A stretch of 40,579 nucleotides of DNA from Candidatus Levyibacteriota bacterium (GCA_016204425.1 JACQKR010000036.1:1-40579); one strand, 5' to 3'. Shown: positions 9,003-18,455, counted from the first letter of the stretch. The notes: a model not told the origin generated them from the sequence alone. Translations and numbers: made by a program.

Positions 9003-10991
9003 ATGCCGACGACAGTAAAAGATTTAGAAATAACATACGATAAGCCAAACTGGTGTCCGGGGTGTGTCGTACCGGAGACATTTATTCAAACGAATCCCTC
9101 TTCGCGAGTCGTGACGAAGATTAAGGAAAGTGACCGCGTTATTGGAAGTGACGGGATGCCACATGAAGTGACCAAGGTCATGGAGCATGTCCATGAGGGG
9201 GTTTTGTATAAACTCGTTTCTAAGTATTTCGGTGAAACGTCACTTACCCCAGAGCATCCTATACTTGCAGTCCGCAGGAAACATAAGAAGCTACACAATA
9301 AAGAATGGAAATCAGAATGGATCGAAGCTGGAGAGCTCAAAACCGGTGACTACCTTCTGTATCCTGTTCTTAAAGAGGTAAGGGATCTCTCTTCAGTAGC
9401 GCTCCTATACGACAAAAAAACCAAGGATACGAGAAGCCGGGATTTACCCAAAGAAGTTCGATTGGACAAGGCGTTTTTGCGACTTGCTGGATATTATATC
9501 GCAGAAGGATATGTGCATAGACGGTCGATTAATTTTACCTTTCACGTAAAAGAAGAGGATTTTGCAGATGATGTCATAACAGTGATGCAAGATCTTTTTA
9601 GTCTCTCGTCAATAAAGCGATATCGCAAAGGGAAAAAGACGATTGATCTTTCGTTTAATTCGTCATATCTATCAGAAATATTTGAAACATGGTTTGGGAA
9701 AGGAGCTGAACAGAAAAAAATTCCAGATTTCCTCATGTATCTCTCAAAAGAGAGGCAGACAGAGCTTCTTAAAGGAATGTGGAGGGGAGATGGATGGGTA
9801 AGTCAAAAAACGCACAGAGCTAATTACAAAACGATCTCAAAAGTGCTTTGCGAGCAAGTAAAAATGCTTCTTCTTCGTCAGGGAATTTTACCAACGATTA
9901 CTGTTAACAAAGCATATAGTATCCACAAAGTTTCTTATTCCATTCAAGTCATCGATCCACACGATTTTTCTCTTTTACAAACCTTTCTTAATGGTAATTC
10001 AGACAAGGTGACAGATCGTTCAAGAAGCTTGATCACAAAGGATTTTGCATTCTTGCCGATTAAGAAAATTGAGACGAAGCCATACAGGGGACCTGTGCAC
10101 AATTTTGAGGTAGATACAGAAAATGCATATGTGACTGAAAACGCAATTTTGCACAACTGCGGAGACTTTGGTATTTGGGTATCGCTGAAGAATGCGATCG
10201 TTCAGCTTGAGCTTAATCCGTGGGAAGTTGTTCTCGTCTCAGGGATAGGCTGTTCGAGCAAGTTGCCATACTGGGTCAAGACATATGGTTTTAACGGCCT
10301 ACACGGCCGTCCAATGCCCGTTGCAGAAGGAATACGGCTTGCTAATCATGGACTGAAGGTTATCGTCATTGGAGGCGATGGTGATCAGTATGGTGAAGGG
10401 GGTAATCATCTGATGCATGCGGCACGACGCAATGTCGATTTGACACTTCTGATTCATAACAATCAGATTTATGGATTGACAACGGGGCAGTACTCACCGA
10501 CAACGAGTATCGGGGATAAGAACAAGGCGACACCCGTACCGGTCACTGAAGCGCCGGTGAATCCCATGTCTCTTGGCCTTGCAGCCGGTGCTACGTTTGT
10601 CGCACGGGGTTTTTCAGGCGACAATAAGCAGGAAACCCAGCTCTTAGTGGAAGCGGTAAAACACAAGGGATTTGCCATGGTCGATACAATGCAGCCATGT
10701 GTCACATTCAATCACCACAATACTTTCTCATGGTTCTATGAAAGAGTCTATAAGCTTGAGGAAGCAGGACATGATCCGAAAGACAAGATTCAGGCATTTG
10801 CCAGAGCCGAAGAATGGCCTTTGCGCCGAGCGCTGAAAGAGGGGGAAAAAGAAAAAGTCGCAACCGGGATTTTCTATCGTGAAGAGCGGCCAACCTGGGA
10901 AGACGGCATGCCGCAGATTGCTACGTCCCCGCTTGTCAGACAGCCAATCGACAAAGTCGACATCAATCCCCTCTTTGATGAGTTGATGTAG
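9003..10991 (+). CDS. 2-oxoacid:ferredoxin oxidoreductase beta subunit, intein-containing precursor
   Basis: Exteins join to KPNWCPG|CGDFGIWVSLKNAIVQLEL...VSGIGCSSKLPYWVKTYGFNGLHGRPMPVAEG...VIGGDGDQYGEGGNH; ATG at 9003. Confidence 0.95.
   Translation: MPTTVKDLEITYDKPNWCPGCVVPETFIQTNPSSRVVTKIKESDRVIGSDGMPHEVTKVMEHVHEGVLYKLVSKYFGETSLTPEHPILAVRRKHKKLHNKEWKSEWIEAGELKTGDYLLYPVLKEVRDLSSVALLYDKKTKDTRSRDLPKEVRLDKAFLRLAGYYIAEGYVHRRSINFTFHVKEEDFADDVITVMQDLFSLSSIKRYRKGKKTIDLSFNSSYLSEIFETWFGKGAEQKKIPDFLMYLSKERQTELLKGMWRGDGWVSQKTHRANYKTISKVLCEQVKMLLLRQGILPTITVNKAYSIHKVSYSIQVIDPHDFSLLQTFLNGNSDKVTDRSRSLITKDFAFLPIKKIETKPYRGPVHNFEVDTENAYVTENAILHNCGDFGIWVSLKNAIVQLELNPWEVVLVSGIGCSSKLPYWVKTYGFNGLHGRPMPVAEGIRLANHGLKVIVIGGDGDQYGEGGNHLMHAARRNVDLTLLIHNNQIYGLTTGQYSPTTSIGDKNKATPVPVTEAPVNPMSLGLAAGATFVARGFSGDNKQETQLLVEAVKHKGFAMVDTMQPCVTFNHHNTFSWFYERVYKLEEAGHDPKDKIQAFARAEEWPLRRALKEGEKEKVATGIFYREERPTWEDGMPQIATSPLVRQPIDKVDINPLFDELM
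9063..10157 (+). mobile_element. Intein (365 aa) with LAGLIDADG homing endonuclease domain
   Basis: Starts at Cys (CVVPETFIQ), block B LTPEHPIL, LAGLIDADG-like LRLAGYYIAEG and LLKGMWRGDGW, blocks F/G VHNFEVDTENAYVTENAILHN followed by Cys+1; 1095 nt in frame. Confidence 0.95.
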
Positions 10992-10995
10992 TAAA

Positions 10996-11628
10996 TTATT
11001 TCTTCTGATCAGGGCAAAGGTCTCCGAGAGGGCACCCTTCACAGGTATGGGGGCGGGCGGTGCATATATCACGGCCGTGAAGAATGAGCATGTGAGAGAA
11101 ATCGATCCAGTGCTCTTTCGGAACAATCTTCATCAAATCCTGCTCTATTTTCTCAGGGTCTTTTTTATCTGTTAATCCTAGTTTGGTAGACAACCGCATG
11201 ACATGGGTATCGACGACGATCCCTTCTGCTTTGTGGTACGCATTCCCCAAAACAACATTTGCTGTTTTTCGTGCAACACCCGGAAGCGCATCAAGCTCCT
11301 CCATATTGTCCGGCACTTTCCCTTTATATTTCTCTGCAATAATTGCTGCTGCGGCTTGTATGTTTTTCGCTTTATTATTGTGAAAATTTACTTTTTTAAT
11401 CATATTGTCGATATCTTCTACTGATGCATCTGTATAGTCTTTGGCTGTTTTGTATTTTTTAAATAGCTCAGGGGTGATGAGATTGACCAGCTTATCAGTT
11501 GCTTGAGCCGAGAGAATCGTCGCAACGAGTAGCTCGAGTGGAGTTGTGAAGTTTAAAGCGGTTTTTGGATTTGGGTACACTTTCGAAAGGCGTTTAATAA
11601 TGAGTTGTACTTTTTGTTCTCTTGTCAT
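10996..11628 (-). CDS. nth: Endonuclease III
   Basis: HhH LDALPGVARKTANVVLGNA, VDTHVMRLSTKLGL, C-terminal 4Fe-4S CTARPHTCEGCPLGDLC; start MTREQK at 11628. Confidence 0.95.
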   Translation of the reverse strand: MTREQKVQLIIKRLSKVYPNPKTALNFTTPLELLVATILSAQATDKLVNLITPELFKKYKTAKDYTDASVEDIDNMIKKVNFHNNKAKNIQAAAAIIAEKYKGKVPDNMEELDALPGVARKTANVVLGNAYHKAEGIVVDTHVMRLSTKLGLTDKKDPEKIEQDLMKIVPKEHWIDFSHMLILHGRDICTARPHTCEGCPLGDLCPDQKK

Positions 11629-11655
11629 AGCAAGTATTATACAGCTTTTTATATT

Positions 11656-11722
11656 GTCATTGCGAACGAAGTGAAGCAATCTCAAGATGGGGTTGCTTCG
11701 TCATTTCATTCCTCGCAATGAC
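11656..11722. repeat. Palindromic dispersed element GTCATTGCGA...CTCGCAATGAC (intergenic copy)
   Basis: Terminal inverted repeats; related copy inside cca at 24026-24100. Confidence 0.85.
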
Positions 11723-11737
11723 AAAAGATGATCAAAC

Positions 11738-11766
11738 AAAAATCCCTCGCAGAGCGAGGGATTTTT
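11738..11766 (-). terminator. Intrinsic terminator AAAAATCCCTCGC-AGA-GCGAGGGATTTTT
   Basis: 13-bp perfect stem, 3-nt loop, T-rich tail; downstream of the minus-strand zinc-ribbon gene. Confidence 0.85.
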
Positions 11767-11813
11767 ATTGTGTTTCTTGAGAATTCATTGATGAACGCTC
11801 AAGAAGAAAACTG

Positions 11814-11847
11814 TCCTCCTTCTCGCCAGCTGGCGGATTCGGAGGAT
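11814..11847. repeat. Palindromic repeat TCCTCC-ttct-CGCCAGCTGGCG-gattc-GGAGGA
   Basis: Nested palindrome seen directly. Confidence 0.7.
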
Positions 11848-11856
11848 CTTCGACGT

Positions 11857-12000
11857 TTAAGCTTTTCCAATTTTGTACATACCTGTTCCACAAACTGGAC
11901 ATTTTCCTTTCATTGCTGGCTTACCGTTCTTCATTGTGACAGGTTGTGCATTTGGATCATCTCTTTTTGCTCGACATTTTACGCAATACATTTCGGCCAT
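11857..12000 (-). CDS. 47-aa zinc-ribbon protein, DUF5679-like
   Basis: MAEMYCVKCRAKRDDPNAQPVTMKNGKPAMKGKCPVCGTGMYKIGKA with G-rich RBS; below the 60-aa track cutoff. Confidence 0.85.
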   Translation of the reverse strand: MAEMYCVKCRAKRDDPNAQPVTMKNGKPAMKGKCPVCGTGMYKIGKA

Positions 12001-12065
12001 GGTTTTCACCCCCCTTCATAATAGAATTATTTGCATATCGATTATTTGCCATGGAAAGATGGTAT

Positions 12066-12347
12066 TTACCACAATTTCAATGAAAAAAGTACCAATTCAG
12101 CAATAATGATTGCACTTGTAAGGAGAGTGGTTTTTAGCAAATCTGTTTTTACGTATGAGTAGTCAATTGCCGCAACGCTCGTTTTTGTCTGCAAGGGAGA
12201 AGGAGAAGCCGAAGAGAAAGAGTATGATATTCCACGAGGCGGTTCTTGTGTCGGTTGAGAAGCAGTGATTGTTCTGCCTTCGACAAAACTTGTATGTCGA
12301 AGGTCGGCTAACTTTTTCTCTTTTCGAGTTTTTCTATTCTTAGCCAT
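12066..12347 (-). CDS. Hypothetical protein with C-terminal TM segment
   Basis: Basic N-terminus MAKNRKTRKEKKLADLRH and C-terminal hydrophobic helix. Confidence 0.6.
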   Translation of the reverse strand: MAKNRKTRKEKKLADLRHTSFVEGRTITASQPTQEPPRGISYSFSSASPSPLQTKTSVAAIDYSYVKTDLLKTTLLTSAIIIAELVLFSLKLW

Positions 12348-12407
12348 TATAGTAGCCTAGATTACACTATTGACACGAGGCTGTCAAGAGGCTAATATGC
12401 TTACAGT

Positions 12408-12878
12408 ATGCTGTCTACTGTAGGGCTGATTGCCATTTTGCTTATTGTTGCTTGGCTCTCGGCACTATCCTATCTGTTTTGGAAGCTGCATACAAAGTAC
12501 CTCATTTTTGAAGAGAATGGTGAACAGAAAAGCCTCCCATCCCTTCTTGAAGCCCTAACAAAAGAGCTATCACTTTCAAAAAAACATATTGCAGAACTAT
12601 CCAAACGGTGTGATAAAATAGAGGAAGAGGGAAAGTTTCATATCCAGAAAATCGGTCTTCTCAGGTTTAATCCCTTTAAAGATACGGGTGGAGACCAGAG
12701 TTTTATCGTCGCACTCATTGATGCGAATGATACGGGAATTGTTATTTCTGGATTATATTCTCGATCTGGGACAAGATGGTATGCTAAGAAGATAGTTGCA
12801 GGGAAGGGATCAGATCATGAACTTTCAGACGAAGAGAAAAAAGCCCTCAAATTAGCAACTCATATCGGAAACGAATAA
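12408..12878 (+). CDS. DUF4446-like protein
   Basis: N-terminal TM plus KIGLLRFNPFKDTGGDQSFIVALIDANDTGIVISGLYSR. Confidence 0.8.
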   Translation: MLSTVGLIAILLIVAWLSALSYLFWKLHTKYLIFEENGEQKSLPSLLEALTKELSLSKKHIAELSKRCDKIEEEGKFHIQKIGLLRFNPFKDTGGDQSFIVALIDANDTGIVISGLYSRSGTRWYAKKIVAGKGSDHELSDEEKKALKLATHIGNE

Positions 12879-12884
12879 TCTTAC

Positions 12885-14063
12885 ATGAAAAGCAAACTTG
12901 TTACAACAATAGTTCTGTCATTAATTGTCTATGTCATTTCGGCTGTCACATCATATAAGCTTTTTGTGAATAGTGCTGTTATCGATTCGCTTACTCCCGT
13001 CACCCCTGTCGATGAAGCAAAAAAAGGGAACGATTTTGATGCACTAACTTTTGATGAGTCCTTACCAAAAACACAGGAATGCCCGCTCAATGGCGCAAAG
13101 TATTCAAAGCAGCAAAAACAATGGTGGGAGAAGCATAGGCCGCTTGGCGTTATGATCGAGAATCATGAAGATTCACGACCGCAGTCAGGGATTTCATTTG
13201 CCGATGTGATCTATGAAGCTGTGGCAGAAGGTGGTATTACCCGGTTTTTAGCAATATTTTATTGTCAGGACGCAGGAATTATCGGACCGGTCCGATCTGC
13301 ACGAACGTATTTTCTTGATTGGGTTTCAGAATATGGTGATTACCCGCTGTACGCGCATGTCGGCGGAGCAAATACTCCCGGTCCGGCAAACGCACTTGGC
13401 CAGATTGGTGACTATGGATGGAGTGTCTACAATGATATGAATCAGTTTTCCATAGGTTTTCCTACATTCAGGAGGGATGAGAGTAGGCTTGGGAGACAAG
13501 TTGCGACAGAGCACACGATGTACTCCACGACATCAAAGCTATGGAAAGTTGCAGAGTCTCGAAAATTGACCAATGTCGATGAAGATAAGAATACATGGGA
13601 TGAATCATTTGTGCCATATGATTTCAAAGAAGATGCGAAGACCGATGAGAGGGCAAGCGCACAGACGGTGCATCTTGAAATGTGGGAAAAATACAAGCAA
13701 TATGCCATTGATTGGACGTACGATAAGCAGAACAATGTTTATATGCGAAAAAATGGTGGCGCAGTATATACCGATCAAAATACGAAGAAACAGCTGAGTG
13801 CAAAAAATATTGTGGTATTATATATGCGAGAAAGTTCAGCAAATGATGGGTATGAAGGAAATGCACATCGTTTGTATCGAAACAAAGGGACAGGGAATGC
13901 AGTCATTTTCCAGGATGGAAAACAGATTAAAGCAACATGGAGAAAAGACAAGAGAGAAGCTCGAACGATTCTGACTGCAAGTGATGGGTCAAAAATCGAA
14001 TTTAATAGAGGTCTCATTTGGTTTGAAATCCTGCCCCTGGAGGGTGTCTTAGAAGTCAAATAA
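12885..14063 (+). CDS. DUF3048 (YerB-like) lipoprotein/secreted protein
   Basis: RPLGVMIENHEDSRPQSGISFADVIYEAVAEGGITRFLAIF, GPVRSARTYF. Confidence 0.9.
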   Translation: MKSKLVTTIVLSLIVYVISAVTSYKLFVNSAVIDSLTPVTPVDEAKKGNDFDALTFDESLPKTQECPLNGAKYSKQQKQWWEKHRPLGVMIENHEDSRPQSGISFADVIYEAVAEGGITRFLAIFYCQDAGIIGPVRSARTYFLDWVSEYGDYPLYAHVGGANTPGPANALGQIGDYGWSVYNDMNQFSIGFPTFRRDESRLGRQVATEHTMYSTTSKLWKVAESRKLTNVDEDKNTWDESFVPYDFKEDAKTDERASAQTVHLEMWEKYKQYAIDWTYDKQNNVYMRKNGGAVYTDQNTKKQLSAKNIVVLYMRESSANDGYEGNAHRLYRNKGTGNAVIFQDGKQIKATWRKDKREARTILTASDGSKIEFNRGLIWFEILPLEGVLEVK

Positions 14064-14096
14064 ACCGGCTATAAGTTATAATAAGGGGCAGGAAAT

Positions 14097-14675
14097 ATGT
14101 TATCTGATTTAATTACATCAAAATCTCGAGTCAAACTTCTCAACGTTTTTCTCGCAAATCCGTATGAGATGTACCACGTCCGGGAGTGTGTTCGAAGGAC
14201 GGGCGACGAGATTAACGCGGTACGCCGTGAGCTGCAATACCTCGAAGGAAAAGGGATTTTCATCAAAGAGAATAGGGCAAACAGAGTGTATTACTCCCTA
14301 TCCAAAAATTATCCGTTTTATTTTGACTTGCTAGAGCTTGCCTCAAAAACGATCGGTTTAGGTGCAGATTTCCTGAAAAACAGAGCCAAACTTGGAAAAA
14401 TAAAATATGCAATGTTTTCGGGGAGTTTCGTTCGTCGTATCAAGCGGTATCCGGATCAGGTCGATTTTATGGTTGTTGGGACAGTCGTCTTGCCTGAGCT
14501 TGCAGTTCTTGTCCGGAATGAAGAAGCCCGTCTTAATACTGAAATTAATTACACGGCAATGACCGAGGAAGAATTTAAATTCCGAAAGAAACGAAATGAT
14601 CCCTTCATTATAGGCATTCTCTCCGGATCTCGGGTCATGCTTCTTGGGGACGAGGAGGCAATGCTAGCGACATGA
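14097..14675 (+). CDS. Winged-helix regulator with nucleotidyltransferase-like C-terminal domain
   Basis: N-terminal wHTH (SKSRVKLLNVFLANP...REC) and MFSGSFVRRIKRYPDQVDFMVVG. Confidence 0.75.
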   Translation: MLSDLITSKSRVKLLNVFLANPYEMYHVRECVRRTGDEINAVRRELQYLEGKGIFIKENRANRVYYSLSKNYPFYFDLLELASKTIGLGADFLKNRAKLGKIKYAMFSGSFVRRIKRYPDQVDFMVVGTVVLPELAVLVRNEEARLNTEINYTAMTEEEFKFRKKRNDPFIIGILSGSRVMLLGDEEAMLAT

Positions 14676-16051
14676 GGAAGCGTCCGACGTTTCTTTTTAT
14701 TTTCATTCTTTTTATATCACTTATTGCATTCCTTATTAATAGTCCAAAGGAAATCCACCTTCCTGAGAAGATACTACTTCCAGGAACACAAACAGCAATT
14801 TCTCTTCCGAAGAAAATTCAACTTGTTGACACGCAGAGCTTGTTGCGTTTTATCCGTGTAGAACGGAATCTTTCGTTTCGAAAAGGTCTTGACCTTGAGG
14901 GAGGAACGAGTATTACCTTACGAGCAGATATGAGATCTGTCCCAAACGATCAACGTAAAAATGCACTCGAATCGGCAAAAACAGTCATTGAGCGACGAGT
15001 GAATTTTTTCGGGGTTTCAGAGCCTGTTGTGCAAACAGCTGCCGGAAACAATGACTACCGTGTTATTGCTGAAATTCCGGGTGTCACCGACGTGAACCAG
15101 GCAGTAAGCCTCATTGGTACGACAGCGAAGCTGACATTCTGGGAAGAAGGGGCAACAGGAGCAGCAGAGCTAGCACCACCAGACCAAATTCCTCTCAATA
15201 GCCAGGTATTTCTTGGTCAAAATCCCAAGAAGACCGATCTCTCGGGTGCCGATCTTCGGCAGTCAACGGTTACATTTGATCCGAACAGTGGGCAGCCTGT
15301 TGTCCAGCTTGCATTCACAGGAGAAGGTGCGAAGAAGTTTGCTGCTATCACGAAAAGAAATGTTGGAAAACGGTTAGGATTCTCTCTGGATAACATTATG
15401 GTAGATGCCCCTGTTGTGCAAAACCCAATCCTCGATGGAAACGCGATTATTTCAGGTTCGTTTACAACGGAACAGGCAAAAGCTCTTCAGCTGCAGTTGA
15501 ATGCCGGCGCATTACCTGTTTCACTGAGCGTTCTTGAGCAGCGGGCAATCGGCGCAACACTTGGAAGTACCTCTGTTCAGAAAAGCCTTATTGCCGGCGC
15601 AATAGGATTTGTTGTTATCGTAATATTTATGATAATACTCTATGGAAGGCTAGGAGTTATTGCGAGTCTGGCACTTATTGTCTATACCCTTATTACTTTG
15701 GCGTTTTTTCGACTTATTCCGGTGACGCTGACTCTTGCCGGTATTGCCGGGTTTATTCTTTCCATAGGTATTGCGGTTGATGCAAATATTCTCATCTTTG
15801 AGCGGATGCGTGAAGAGTTGCGAAAAGGGAAATCGGATGAACAGGCGTTAGCCTTGGGGTTTACAAGGGCATGGTCATCTATTCGGGACTCGAATATAGC
15901 AAGTCTTATCACGAGTGGAATTTTGTACTATTTCGGAACAGGTATGGTTCGGGGATTCGCATTGACCTTGGCTATAGGGGTTCTCGTATCTATGTTTTCA
16001 GCGATTCTTGTCACACGGACTTTCTTACGAATGGTCTATAACACGCGATAA
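14672..16051 (+). CDS. secD: Protein translocase subunit SecD
   Basis: RKGLDLEGGTSITLRAD, GAGA...GIAVDANILIFERMREELRKG. Confidence 0.96.
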   Translation: MRKRPTFLFIFILFISLIAFLINSPKEIHLPEKILLPGTQTAISLPKKIQLVDTQSLLRFIRVERNLSFRKGLDLEGGTSITLRADMRSVPNDQRKNALESAKTVIERRVNFFGVSEPVVQTAAGNNDYRVIAEIPGVTDVNQAVSLIGTTAKLTFWEEGATGAAELAPPDQIPLNSQVFLGQNPKKTDLSGADLRQSTVTFDPNSGQPVVQLAFTGEGAKKFAAITKRNVGKRLGFSLDNIMVDAPVVQNPILDGNAIISGSFTTEQAKALQLQLNAGALPVSLSVLEQRAIGATLGSTSVQKSLIAGAIGFVVIVIFMIILYGRLGVIASLALIVYTLITLAFFRLIPVTLTLAGIAGFILSIGIAVDANILIFERMREELRKGKSDEQALALGFTRAWSSIRDSNIASLITSGILYYFGTGMVRGFALTLAIGVLVSMFSAILVTRTFLRMVYNTR

Positions 16052-16053
16052 CT

Positions 16054-16956
16054 ATGCTTACAATTATTAAACATAAAAATATCTATTTTCTCATTTCGCT
16101 TCTGGTAATCATTCCCGGCCTTATATCACTTTTTCTCTATGGCCTGAGGCTGTCAATTGATTTTACGGGTGGTACCCGACTGACGTTGTCGTTTCCAAAG
16201 AATGTTACGGAAAAAGAAATAAATACCATTCGATCTGTTTTTACCGAGGAAAAAATCCATATCGCTACGTTGCAGCCTGCAAAGAATAGTGTCGTTGTTC
16301 GAACTCCCCCGCTGAACGAAAAACAGAACAGACAATTGTTAACAAAACTCGATCAACAGCTTGATACCTTCCGACAGGAGCAATTTGAAACAGTCGGTCC
16401 GACAATAGGGAGAGAGACGACGTTAAACGCGTTAAAAACCCTTGTTCTTGCTTCACTTCTCATAGTTTTCTATATCGCATTATCTTTTCGTAAAGTGCCT
16501 AAGCCCGCGTCAAGTCTACGATTTGGCGTATGCGCTATTATCGCGTTGATACATGATGTTTTAGTCGTTATAGGGATATTTTCTCTTCTTGGACACTTTT
16601 TTGGCGTTGAGGCGGATAGTTTGTTCGTTACTGCGCTCCTTACTGTTATCGGTTTTTCAGTGCATGATACGATTGTCGTATTCGATAGAATAAGAGAAAA
16701 TTTACTCAGAACAGGTGGGTCGACGCTTGCACAAGTCGTGAATGACTCAATATTACAGACATTAAGTCGATCCTTAAACACTTCTTTAACAGCACTACTT
16801 GTTTTATTTACCCTCTTACTCTTTGGAGGGGAGACGATTCGGTGGTTTGTTGTCGCACTTTTGATTGGTATAGCAAGTGGTACGTTCTCATCCATATTTA
16901 ACGCCGCACCACTTCTGGTTGTTTGGCATGAATTGGATCAGAAAAGAAAGAAATAA
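16054..16956 (+). CDS. secF: Protein translocase subunit SecF
   Basis: IDFTGGTRLTL, VGPTIGRE, GFSVHDTIVVFDRIRENL. Confidence 0.96.
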   Translation: MLTIIKHKNIYFLISLLVIIPGLISLFLYGLRLSIDFTGGTRLTLSFPKNVTEKEINTIRSVFTEEKIHIATLQPAKNSVVVRTPPLNEKQNRQLLTKLDQQLDTFRQEQFETVGPTIGRETTLNALKTLVLASLLIVFYIALSFRKVPKPASSLRFGVCAIIALIHDVLVVIGIFSLLGHFFGVEADSLFVTALLTVIGFSVHDTIVVFDRIRENLLRTGGSTLAQVVNDSILQTLSRSLNTSLTALLVLFTLLLFGGETIRWFVVALLIGIASGTFSSIFNAAPLLVVWHELDQKRKK

Positions 16957-16997
16957 TCATTGTGCATTAAGAGGTAATACGCTAGAATTTTTACTTC

Positions 16998-18212
16998 ATG
17001 TTACTTTATAATTCTCAAACGCGGAAAAAAGAATTGTTTGTCCCACTGGATAAAAAAACGGTAAAGATATATGTCTGTGGCATTACCCCGTATGACACAA
17101 CGCATCTCGGACACGCATTTACCTATACGATATTTGATGTATTTCTCCGGTATGTAGCCTATAAGGGTTTCGATGTTCAGTACGTACAAAATGTTACCGA
17201 TATCGATGATGATATTCTCAAGAAAGCGAAAGAAGTTGGAAGAGATTGGAGAGAGCTTGGTGATTACTGGACCAATCGATTTCTTTCCGACATGCGGTCG
17301 TTGAACATCCTGCCACCCACGCATTATGTCAAGGCGACAGGATCAATTGGGAAAATTATTGAGATTACAAAAGGGCTCATTACGAAAGAGTTTGCATATG
17401 AGAACGACGGCAACGTCTATTTCGATTATAAAAAATTTAAGTCATATGGAGCATTGAGTAAGTTGACCGAGAAACAGATGCTTCTTATTGCAAGAGAGCG
17501 CGGGGGAAATCCGGATGATACTTTAAGAAAACATCCGCTTGATTTTCTTCTCTGGCAAAAATCCAAAAAAGATGAGCCGTTCTGGGAGAGTCCATGGGGC
17601 CTGCCTGCCGCCCGCCTGCCGGCAGGGCAGGGCAGGCAGGGAAAAGGTCGTCCCGGCTGGCATATCGAGTGTTCAGCGATGATTCATCAATATCTCGGCG
17701 AGCAAATAGACATCCATGGTGGAGGAAGAGACCTTATCTTCCCGCATCATGAAAGCGAAATTGCACAGTCTGAAAGTTACACGGGTAAGCGTCCGTTTGT
17801 CGGATATTGGATGCATATTGCAATGCTTTTGCATGAGGGTGAAAAGATGTCAAAGTCCCTTGGAAATCTGGTTATGGTAAAAGATTTATTGAAAAAGTAC
17901 TCAGCAAATGCGATCAGATGGATGTTTTTAACACATCACTATCGGGTACCGTGGGAATTTCATGAGGAAGAAATAAAGGAAGCAGAGAAAAATATTGTTG
18001 CAATAAAAACAGCATTAGAAGTAAAAACAAACGAAGGACGAAAGAATCTCTATTGCATAAAAAAGTTTGAATTTTTCATGGAGGATGACATCAATGCTCC
18101 TGATGCATTACACGTTCTTAGGAAAATAGCGAAAAGGATTACTGAGGATAATGAAGTTCATTTGCAAAAATCTCTTCGGGGGCTCGTTGAAATTTTGGGA
18201 TTTCAATTTTAA
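16998..18212 (+). CDS. cysS: Cysteinyl-tRNA synthetase
   Basis: VCGITPYDTTHLGHA, GRPGWHIECSAM, HGGGRDLIFPHHESE, KMSKSLGN; contains an in-frame palindromic insertion. Confidence 0.96.
   Translation: MLLYNSQTRKKELFVPLDKKTVKIYVCGITPYDTTHLGHAFTYTIFDVFLRYVAYKGFDVQYVQNVTDIDDDILKKAKEVGRDWRELGDYWTNRFLSDMRSLNILPPTHYVKATGSIGKIIEITKGLITKEFAYENDGNVYFDYKKFKSYGALSKLTEKQMLLIARERGGNPDDTLRKHPLDFLLWQKSKKDEPFWESPWGLPAARLPAGQGRQGKGRPGWHIECSAMIHQYLGEQIDIHGGGRDLIFPHHESEIAQSESYTGKRPFVGYWMHIAMLLHEGEKMSKSLGNLVMVKDLLKKYSANAIRWMFLTHHYRVPWEFHEEEIKEAEKNIVAIKTALEVKTNEGRKNLYCIKKFEFFMEDDINAPDALHVLRKIAKRITEDNEVHLQKSLRGLVEILGFQF
17600..17641. repeat. GC-rich palindromic element inside cysS
   Basis: CCTGCCTGCCGCCCGCCTGCCGGCAGGGCAGGGCAGGCAGGG, identical over 42 bp to 24262-24303 in cca. 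Confidence 0.95.
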
Positions 18213-18257
18213 AAATACAAAAGCACTTCATTTACTATTGCCTGTTCTTGGTTTTGT

Positions 18258-18287
18258 TTGACGAAAAGCCTTATAGTGTGCTAAACT
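18258..18287 (+). promoter_or_regulatory. Putative promoter of DGR target gene (TTGACG-18-TAAACT)
   Basis: TTGACG 18258-18263, TAAACT 18282-18287, ATG at 18297. Confidence 0.45.
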
Positions 18288-18296
18288 CCTGAACTA

Positions 18297-18455
18297 ATGG
18301 AAAGAGTAGTAGCAAGAATAGCAAAAGATCCTCGCAACCAAGATCCAGTTCAGCAATTTGCTGTTGAAAGCGCATTGCGAATGCTTTTTGATGCAGGTGT
18401 TGTAGATCCAGGTGCAGACGCAATTATTGCTGCTTTATCACGCAAGCTCGAATAG
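18297..18455 (+). CDS. N-terminal fragment of the DGR target gene (frame broken)
   Basis: MERVVARIAKDPRNQDPVQQFAVESALRMLFDAGVVDPGADAIIAALSRKLE*; downstream ORF continues in another frame, open from about 18392. Confidence 0.55.
   Translation: MERVVARIAKDPRNQDPVQQFAVESALRMLFDAGVVDPGADAIIAALSRKLE

Noticed and set aside
11728-12106. ORFs 11728..12021 (+) and 11873..12106 (+)
   Set aside because: They are antisense to the terminator and the DUF5679-like zinc-ribbon gene, which has a clear RBS and CxxC motifs.
18389-18455. Programmed ribosomal frameshift in the DGR target
   Set aside because: No canonical slippery heptamer or downstream pseudoknot seen; kept only as a possible frameshift or error.
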